From: Bacteroidota bacterium | GTDB taxonomy: Bacteria > Bacteroidota > Bacteroidia > Flavobacteriales > Flavobacteriaceae | NCBI GenBank assembly: GCA_023386255.1 | Contig: JAEWKB010000158.1 | Location: forward strand, 1-16,976 | Length of the DNA: 16,976 bases | Direction: 5' to 3' | Shown: positions 7,553 to 12,557 of the stretch, one piece after another | Layout of the letters: every line of letters begins with the position of its first letter | How positions within the stretch are numbered: position 1 is the stretch's first letter | Translations under genes and position numbers: made by a program | The notes under the pieces: model-generated | Databases searched by the model: none | Told to the model about the DNA's origin: nothing | Seen by the model: the letters and a program-made list of their open reading frames with translations, nothing else

Positions 7553-8182
7553 ATGCAGGAGATAATAAAATACTTTCCGGACCTGACTGAAAAACAGCTG
7601 GAGCAATTTGCCAGGCTGGAAACATTATATACAGAGTGGAATGCTAAAATAAACGTAATATCACGAAAAGATATTGAGGAGCTTTACACAAGGCATGTGC
7701 TTCATTCACTGGGAATTGCGAAAGTAATGGCTTTTAAACCGGGAGCGAGTGTGCTTGATGTGGGGACCGGCGGCGGTTTCCCAGGTATTCCGCTTGCAAT
7801 ATTATTCCCTGAAACTAATTTTTACCTTATAGACGTTATTGCCAAAAAAATTAAAGTAGTGCAGGAGGTTGCCGCAGCGTTGGGGTTAAAAAATGTACGA
7901 GCCGAACAAAAGAGAGCCGAAACGGTAAATAACGAATTTGACTTTATTGTAAGCCGTGCCGTAACCAACATGCCTGATTTTGTAAAATGGGTACGCGGCA
8001 AGGTGAAAAAAGATCAGAACCACGACCTGCCCAACGGGATTTTATACTTAAAAGGTGGCGACCTTACTGAAGAGCTGCAGGTTTTTCAGCGGGTTACGAT
8101 ATATGACTTATCCGATTATTTTGAAGATGAATTTTTTGAAACGAAAAAGGTGGTGCACCTGGCGATGAAGTACAAGGTGTAG
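7553..8182 (+). CDS. rsmG: 16S rRNA (guanine527-N7)-methyltransferase
   Basis: RsmG (GidB) puts the N7 methyl on G527 in the 530 loop of 16S rRNA, using SAM. The 209-residue protein has the family landmarks NVISRKD (34-40), RHVLHS (47-52), the SAM-binding VLDVGTGGGFPGIPLA (67-82), Asp94 at the end of the second strand, and VSRAV (133-137). I start it at the ATG at 7553 (MQEIIKYFPDLT), which matches the usual N-terminus of Flavobacteria; the frame is also open to a TTG at 7535, but that codon lies inside the candidate -7 promoter box. It is divergent from the desaturase. Downstream, where a terminator would be expected, lies copy A of a palindromic repeat. Confidence 0.96.
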   Translation: MQEIIKYFPDLTEKQLEQFARLETLYTEWNAKINVISRKDIEELYTRHVLHSLGIAKVMAFKPGASVLDVGTGGGFPGIPLAILFPETNFYLIDVIAKKIKVVQEVAAALGLKNVRAEQKRAETVNNEFDFIVSRAVTNMPDFVKWVRGKVKKDQNHDLPNGILYLKGGDLTEELQVFQRVTIYDLSDYFEDEFFETKKVVHLAMKYKV

Positions 8183-8202
8183 GATTAACATAATCTGGGA
8201 AG

Positions 8203-8300
8203 ATTCCCTTCCTCTGGAGGGGTGGCTGAAAGCCGGGGTGGTTAATTAACTAAAATTTAAACCACTCCGCCCTGCGGGCACCCCTCCGGAGGAGGGGAAT
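8203..8300. repeat. Palindromic repeat, copy A (98 nt, four-armed)
   Basis: The element begins ATTCCC and ends GGGGAAT. Its ends pair as a 21-bp outer stem (8203-8223 with 8280-8300, all paired with two G-T pairs). Inside are a left hairpin GGCT-GAA-AGCC (8224-8234), an inner 9-bp stem (8235-8243 with 8260-8268, one G-T pair) closing an AT-rich loop, and a right hairpin GCCC-TGC-GGGC (8269-8279). Every base around the junction is paired, giving an exact four-way cross. By hand alignment it matches copy B at 43 of 49 positions in the left arm and 36 of 41 in the right arm. It lies 20 nt after the rsmG stop and 17 nt before the DUF559 gene. Confidence 0.92.
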
Positions 8301-8317
8301 GCGGAACTTAATTATTT

Positions 8318-8740
8318 ATGGATAAGGAGATTCTTACTTATATAAATTCGCAGCCTGTTTACAAAAACTTTATAGAAGATCTGCCTTATAATCCTCAACT
8401 TAAGGAGAGGGCAAGAAAACTTCGAAAAGCAGGCAATTATCCTGAAGTTGTATTTTGGAGACACGTCCACCAACGAAATTTCCATAATCTTGATTTTGAC
8501 AGACAGAGGGTAATTGGTAATTATATTGTTGATTTTTATATTAAAACTCTTGGGCTTATAATAGAGATTGATGGTTCAAGCCATAATGAAAAAGACATTT
8601 ATGATGAGCAGCGTGAACTTTTCTTAAAATCATTTAATCTTGAAATCTTCAAAATTTCATCATTTCGTGTTCTACATGATTTAGAAAATGTAATGACTGA
8701 ACTTGAACATTTCATTATTCAACATTTTTCACATTTTTAA
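8318..8740 (+). CDS. DUF559 (Vsr-like) putative endonuclease
   Basis: A 140-residue protein of the DUF559 family, related to the very-short-patch-repair (Vsr) and PD-(D/E)xK nuclease folds. The core runs from LKERARKLRKAGN (28-40) through PEVVFWRHV (42-50) to GNYIVDFYIKTLGLIIEIDG (67-86). Likely catalytic residues are Glu43, Asp72, and Glu83-x-Asp85, with His89 and Asp96-x2-Arg99 following. The end carries ISSFRVLHDLENVM, matching the family's C-terminal strand and helix. No activity is proven for the family; DNA cleavage is an inference. It is bracketed by repeat copies A and B, and it uses more A/T-ending codons than the neighbours. No Shine-Dalgarno site or promoter box is visible in the 17 nt after copy A, so it may be read through from rsmG or from a signal inside the repeat. 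Confidence 0.88.
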   Translation: MDKEILTYINSQPVYKNFIEDLPYNPQLKERARKLRKAGNYPEVVFWRHVHQRNFHNLDFDRQRVIGNYIVDFYIKTLGLIIEIDGSSHNEKDIYDEQRELFLKSFNLEIFKISSFRVLHDLENVMTELEHFIIQHFSHF

Positions 8741-8751
8741 TAGTATAAAGC

Positions 8752-8853
8752 ATTCTCCTCCTTGGAGAGGTGGCTGAAAGCCAGGGTGGTTTATTAACTT
8801 AAAAAAGTACTCAGCCACCCCTCCCTACGGGCACCCCTCCAGAGGAGGGGAAT
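8752..8853. repeat. Palindromic repeat, copy B (102 nt, four-armed)
   Basis: Same orientation as copy A, from ATTCTCC to GGGGAAT. The left hairpin GGCT-GAA-AGCC (8772-8782) is unchanged. The inner stem keeps 8 pairs (8784-8791 with 8813-8820, one G-T). The right hairpin is worn (TCCC-TAC-GGGC, three pairs). The outer left arm has one base missing relative to copy A and extra changes. It is therefore the more decayed or diverged copy on its left side, while its right 20 nt are close to copy A. Its last base touches the A-run of the pruA terminator. Confidence 0.9.
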
Positions 8854-8889
8854 AAAAAAGGCCTCCTCACGGAAGCCTTTATTTTTTTT
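8854..8889. terminator. Bidirectional rho-independent terminator between the DUF559 unit and pruA
   Basis: A 9-bp stem (8858-8866 with 8871-8879, one G-T pair on the minus strand), a 4-nt loop, six T on the minus strand (8854-8859) and TTTATTTTTTTT on the plus strand (8878-8889). It serves pruA on the minus strand and whatever transcript crosses rsmG/DUF559 on the plus strand. Confidence 0.85.
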
Positions 8890-8895
8890 AAAACA

Positions 8896-10521
8896 TTATC
8901 CTAAGAACGGATACCTGTAATCGGTTGGCGGAACAAACGTTTCCTTAATAGTGCGTGGCGATACCCAGCGTAATAAATTAAGGATTGACCCGGCCTTGTC
9001 ATTAGTACCCGATGCCCTTGCACCGCCAAACGGCTGCTGGCCAACTACGGCACCTGTAGGCTTGTCATTAATGTAGAAGTTACCTGCGGCATTCTCCAGT
9101 GCTTTGGTAGCCTGCTCTATAGCGTACCTGTCCTGGCTGAAGATAGCCCCTGTAAGCGCATAAGGCGATGTTTCATCTACAAGAGTAAGGGTTTCCTCCC
9201 ACTTCGCATCTTCATAAACGTGTATGGTTAGTACGGGGCCAAAAAGTTCCTCGCACATTGTGTCATATTTAGGGCTTGTGGTAACAATTACAGTGGGCTC
9301 TATAAAATACCCAACCGATTTATCATAATTACCACCGGCAATAACCTCCGCATCATTTGCTTTTTTGGCTGCATCAATATAAGCGGCAAGCTTGTCAAAC
9401 GAACTTTCGGATATAACAGCCGAAACAAAGTTACCCATATCTTCCGGTGAGCCCATTTTCATAGATTTCAAGTCGGCTACAAGCAGGTCTTTTACTTCAG
9501 GCCATATCGACTGCGGTATGTAAGCTCTTGATGCCGCCGAACATTTCTGTCCCTGATATTCAAAAGCACCTCTTGAAAGTGCTGTAGCTACCTGCGCAGG
9601 GCGTGATGACGGGTGTGCAAGCACAAAGTCTTTACCCCCTGTTTCGCCTACTATTCTTGGATATGTTTTATACTTGCTGATGTTCTGACCTATTTTTGCC
9701 CAAATGTCATTAAAAACTCCTGTTGACCCTGTAAAATGCACGCCTGCAAGGTCACGGCTGGCAAGAAGCACATCGCTTACCATAGCTGAATTGCCGGACA
9801 CCATGTTTATAACACCGGCAGGAAGGCCTGCTTCTTTAAATACTTCCATAATGACGCTGGCCGAAAGCATTTGCGTAGCGCTTGGTTTCCAAACCACCAC
9901 ATTACCCATAAGTGCCGGGGCTGACGGAAGGTTACCTGCAATAGCCGTAAAGTTAAATGGTGTTATGGCATACACAAACCCTTCCAGAGGGCGGTGTTCC
10001 ATCCTGTTCCATATCCCTTCAGATGATACAGGTTGTTCCGCATATATTTTGGTCATGAACTCTACATTGTAGCGCAGGAAATCTATAAACTCACAAGCTG
10101 AATCAATTTCTGCCTGGTGAACCGTTTTAGCCTGCCCTATCATGGTAGCGGCATTGATTTTAGCACGGTAAGGCCCTGCCAATAGTTCTGCCGCCTTCAG
10201 GAAAATTGAGGCCCTGTGTTCCCATGCCATGGCTGCCCACTGCTTTTTAGCTTTAAGTGCCGCATCAATAGCCTGCTCAATATGCTGCTTTTCTGCCTGG
10301 TGGAATGTCCCCACCACTTTTTTGTGATCAAAAGGCGGGTTTATAGTTTTGGTGTTACCGGTACGTATTTCTTCGTTACCAATATATAAAGGCACATCAA
10401 TAGTGCTGTTGTACATCTCTTTAAATGCTGCAAGTACCTCATCCCTCTCTTTAGATTTGGGAGCGTATGATTTAACCGGCTCGTTAAATGCTTTAGGCAC
10501 ATTGTAAATTCCTTTTGGCAT
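8896..10521 (-). CDS. pruA: L-glutamate gamma-semialdehyde (delta-1-pyrroline-5-carboxylate) dehydrogenase
   Basis: This NAD-dependent aldehyde dehydrogenase oxidises glutamate semialdehyde to glutamate, the second step of proline breakdown. It is the single-function form: 541 residues, no proline dehydrogenase domain. Landmarks are TPFNFTA (187-193), WKPSA (211-215), FTGSTG (263-268), GETGGKD (292-298) with general base Glu293, and QGQKCSAASR (323-332) with the catalytic Cys327. The C-terminus PTDYRYPFLG is usual for this group. I start it at 10521 (MPKGIYNVPKAF); the frame stays open to 10584, but that lies upstream of the best promoter (10558-10584). It ends at a bidirectional terminator. 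No partner putA-type gene is in the window. Confidence 0.96.
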   Translation of the reverse strand: MPKGIYNVPKAFNEPVKSYAPKSKERDEVLAAFKEMYNSTIDVPLYIGNEEIRTGNTKTINPPFDHKKVVGTFHQAEKQHIEQAIDAALKAKKQWAAMAWEHRASIFLKAAELLAGPYRAKINAATMIGQAKTVHQAEIDSACEFIDFLRYNVEFMTKIYAEQPVSSEGIWNRMEHRPLEGFVYAITPFNFTAIAGNLPSAPALMGNVVVWKPSATQMLSASVIMEVFKEAGLPAGVINMVSGNSAMVSDVLLASRDLAGVHFTGSTGVFNDIWAKIGQNISKYKTYPRIVGETGGKDFVLAHPSSRPAQVATALSRGAFEYQGQKCSAASRAYIPQSIWPEVKDLLVADLKSMKMGSPEDMGNFVSAVISESSFDKLAAYIDAAKKANDAEVIAGGNYDKSVGYFIEPTVIVTTSPKYDTMCEELFGPVLTIHVYEDAKWEETLTLVDETSPYALTGAIFSQDRYAIEQATKALENAAGNFYINDKPTGAVVGQQPFGGARASGTNDKAGSILNLLRWVSPRTIKETFVPPTDYRYPFLG

Positions 10522-10557
10522 AACAGATTGATTTAAACAATTAATATTTAGGATACG

Positions 10558-10584
10558 CAAATATACGAGAATATTAATTGCCAA
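10558..10584 (-). promoter_or_regulatory. pruA promoter, Bacteroidota type
   Basis: Minus strand: TTG (10582-10584), 16-nt spacer (slightly short), TATATTTG (10558-10565). Predicted start near 10551, about 30 nt before the pruA ATG at 10521. Supports that start over the longer frame. Confidence 0.5.
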
Positions 10585-10629
10585 AATTGCAATATCAGCA
10601 ACACATATTATGCTTTAACAAAGAAAAAA

Positions 10630-11016
10630 TTAATTTAAAGCGAAAGGAGCGCTGAGCCTGAAAGCAGGGATTATAACCCTGAAGGTTTTGGTAGTAGTAA
10701 AGTTGACCATGTTGTAATAGCCCCTCATGGCACCAAATGGTGATGACAGCAGGCAGCCCGAACTATAAGTATGCTTTTCACCGGGTTTCAGCACAGGCTT
10801 TTTGCCTATTACACCTTCACCGTCAACAACCTCAACATCATTAAGTGAGTCATATATTTCCCAGTGGCGGCTGTTTAGCTGCACAGAGTCTTTACTGTGA
10901 TTTTCAATGGTTACCTCATACGTAAAGGCAAAGTGTATCTTGTAGTTTTTAAAGTAAGTGCCTTCAAAACTTGTAGATACTGATATTTTAATGCCTCTTG
11001 TTATTTGTGATACCAT
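10630..11016 (-). CDS. apaG: ApaG-domain protein
   Basis: A 128-residue single-domain ApaG protein, an all-beta fold like fibronectin type III. It has the family pattern: FAFTYEVTIENHS (29-41), the RHWEIYD strand (50-56), the glycine-rich GEGVIGKKPVLKPGE (67-81), YSSGCLLSSPFGAMRGYY (84-101) and IIPAFRLSAPFALN at the end. The gene is named for a link to cobalt/magnesium efflux and to ApaH in enterobacteria, but its biochemical role is not settled, and no apaH or rRNA dimethylase gene is next to it here. It lies between the T9SS plug gene and pruA, all on the same strand with about 110 nt between each and a candidate promoter before each, so they look separately transcribed. Confidence 0.94.
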   Translation of the reverse strand: MVSQITRGIKISVSTSFEGTYFKNYKIHFAFTYEVTIENHSKDSVQLNSRHWEIYDSLNDVEVVDGEGVIGKKPVLKPGEKHTYSSGCLLSSPFGAMRGYYNMVNFTTTKTFRVIIPAFRLSAPFALN

Positions 11017-11055
11017 CTTAAACGGCTTAATGCTTTACGTTCGAGCCCAAAAATA

Positions 11056-11086
11056 CAAATTTATTATCTATCAGGCTAAAATTCAA
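11056..11086 (-). promoter_or_regulatory. apaG promoter, Bacteroidota type, with a second -7 box
   Basis: Minus strand: TTG (11084-11086), 20-nt spacer, TAAATTTG (11056-11063). A second TAnnTTTG match, TATTTTTG, follows directly at 11048-11055. Predicted starts are 30 nt or so before the ATG at 11016. Confidence 0.5.
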
Positions 11087-11101
11087 ATATTAAAATTGCG
11101 G

Positions 11102-11113
11102 AAAGTTAACTTT
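11102..11113. other. 12-bp perfect palindrome near the apaG promoter
   Basis: AAAGTTAACTTT reads the same on both strands. It lies 15 nt upstream of the -33 box of the apaG promoter and 13 nt past the stop of the T9SS plug gene. It has no T-run of terminator type and could be an operator half-site pair or chance. Confidence 0.25.
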
Positions 11114-11126
11114 AAGTATTTGATTG

Positions 11127-12392
11127 TTAATTAATAATATTTTCTGAATTGGCTTTACCCATACCAATAACCCTGTCATAGCGCTGGCCGGTTTCCCGGT
11201 AGTAAACCAATACGCTATAGTCGTTCTCAGTTTGATAATAGTTTCCGTCAACAGCATTCTCACCATCTATCCTCCCGTTTTTATCGGCAATGGTATACAT
11301 AAAGTTATTAAAGCCCTGCTTTATCATTACTGCCTTTTCATACAGGCCGCTCTTTTCATTAAACTCCAGTTTGTATTCGGGTGTTTTGGCATAGTTATTA
11401 AACATGCCTCCCACATAAATATCGCCTTTACCAAAATAACCGGGAGCACTTAAGCTGAAGAAAACCCAGCTATAATCTGACTCAAGGTATTGATTGGTAA
11501 CACTTAGGTTTATGTTACGGGTAACAAAGTTACCATTCACGTCAGGATAAAAAGTGTAGGGGTTACTTGCTCTTGCTGCATTGGTATAAAGTATGGTGTT
11601 GTAAATTTCGCCGGCTGTAATCCGTACGACATTATTTACTGCATTACGAATATCCTTATTATCGAAATAATTATACTCGTTGCCCGCCCAAAACTGTGTT
11701 TCTTTATCATATTTATAAATAAGGTCGTTACCGATAGTATACTGCGGCTTTACATTATAAATGGCATTATCAAAACGCGCATTCTGGAACAGCGCAACCT
11801 TTACATTCTGCAACGGGCTCTGGAAAATAAATGCATTGGTCTTAATCGAAAAATCAAGGTTGTGCTTATGCGGTATATCCTCCATCTGCCTCGCCCGTCT
11901 AATCTGCAGCGGCACGCTTACCAGTTCTTCATAAACAACAAACCTTCGGCTGAAAACTACTTCACGGTCATCATTTAAAATTTTAAGGATGTAATTGCCT
12001 GATAATTTAATGCGCGTAAACTTGTTGGGAAATGAAAGGGTGTAGCGTGAATATATCTGCAGTGTATTGAATGAGTTTGCGTAGTCCTGAATGCGCTGGT
12101 TATCAAATCCATCTACGTAATCATTTACTGACAGCATACCAGATGGTGTCCAGTCATAATTACAATGCGTAATGCTGTAGTAATAATTGGCTTCATTACC
12201 AAACAGGTCGTCAAATACAAAGGTAAAAGCCTCCCCCAGCCTGAAGAACGGGTACACATTAGCTTCTCCCTGCATAAACGAAGCAGTCTTAATATTGTAA
12301 GGTGGGGCAATTTCCTGCTGCACCTGTGCAAAAGATGAGAATGAAACAATGAGCAAAAAAACTATGAGGCGTAATAATGACTGCATGTACAT
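11127..12392 (-). CDS. Type IX secretion system plug protein (DUF5103 family)
   Basis: A 421-residue exported protein of the former DUF5103 family, now called the T9SS plug domain family after the protein that closes the periplasmic end of the SprA translocon barrel in Flavobacterium johnsoniae. It has a signal peptide (about residues 5-22, cut expected after SFA in SSFAQ) and then beta-rich sequence rich in aromatic residues: PFFRLGEAFTFVFDDL, YYYSITHCNYDWTPS, SGNYILKILN, FSRRFVVYE and others. No enzymatic motif is visible. The role would be in sealing the outer-membrane channel while substrates are not passing. An alternative start two codons in (12386, MQSLLRL) gives a near-identical signal peptide. 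It is divergent from the M16 peptidase gene; no other T9SS gene lies in the window. Confidence 0.85.
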   Translation of the reverse strand: MYMQSLLRLIVFLLIVSFSSFAQVQQEIAPPYNIKTASFMQGEANVYPFFRLGEAFTFVFDDLFGNEANYYYSITHCNYDWTPSGMLSVNDYVDGFDNQRIQDYANSFNTLQIYSRYTLSFPNKFTRIKLSGNYILKILNDDREVVFSRRFVVYEELVSVPLQIRRARQMEDIPHKHNLDFSIKTNAFIFQSPLQNVKVALFQNARFDNAIYNVKPQYTIGNDLIYKYDKETQFWAGNEYNYFDNKDIRNAVNNVVRITAGEIYNTILYTNAARASNPYTFYPDVNGNFVTRNINLSVTNQYLESDYSWVFFSLSAPGYFGKGDIYVGGMFNNYAKTPEYKLEFNEKSGLYEKAVMIKQGFNNFMYTIADKNGRIDGENAVDGNYYQTENDYSVLVYYRETGQRYDRVIGMGKANSENIIN

Positions 12393-12479
12393 AATTGTGT
12401 AATTCCTGAACGTAAATATAGCAATATTATTATTATCGGGAGGCTTAGTAAATGCTTTTCCTTTAAGAAAACTTTAACA

Positions 12480-12508
12480 CAAAGGTAATTATGTTAAATA
12501 AAATACAA
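12480..12508 (-). promoter_or_regulatory. Candidate promoter of the T9SS plug gene
   Basis: Minus strand: TTG (12506-12508), 18-nt spacer, TACCTTTG (12480-12487). The transcript would carry a leader of about 80 nt. A weaker TATATTTA box lies closer to the gene at about 12415-12422. Confidence 0.48.
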
Positions 12509-12557
12509 TAAATCATAATTTTTGTAGTTTTATTGCAAACCAATTCAATCAACCAAC

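Larger units (their letters stand above)
8203..8853. mobile_element. Putative repeat-DUF559-repeat unit
   Basis: Two directly oriented copies of the same palindromic repeat bracket one small nuclease-like gene with almost no spare DNA: 17 nt on the left, 11 nt on the right. The gene is AT-rich relative to its neighbours (sampled 60-nt blocks of 27-40% GC). The unit sits in the convergent gap between rsmG and pruA, where an insertion would do no harm, and copy B abuts the pruA terminator directly. I see no convincing target-site duplication and no transposase. That the whole is a mobile unit is inferred from layout only. Confidence 0.4.

Noticed and set aside
8197..8208. GGGAAGATTCCC as a target-site duplication
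   Set aside because: It is an inverted, not direct, repeat across the left boundary and has no partner at the right boundary (AAAAAAGGCC).
8203..8853. CRISPR array or classical insertion sequence
   Set aside because: Only two repeat copies of about 100 nt with a gene between them, no spacers, no transposase, no terminal direct duplication.
10522..10584. Longer start of PruA at 10584
   Set aside because: It covers the promoter; MPKGIYNVPKAF at 10521 is the standard beginning.
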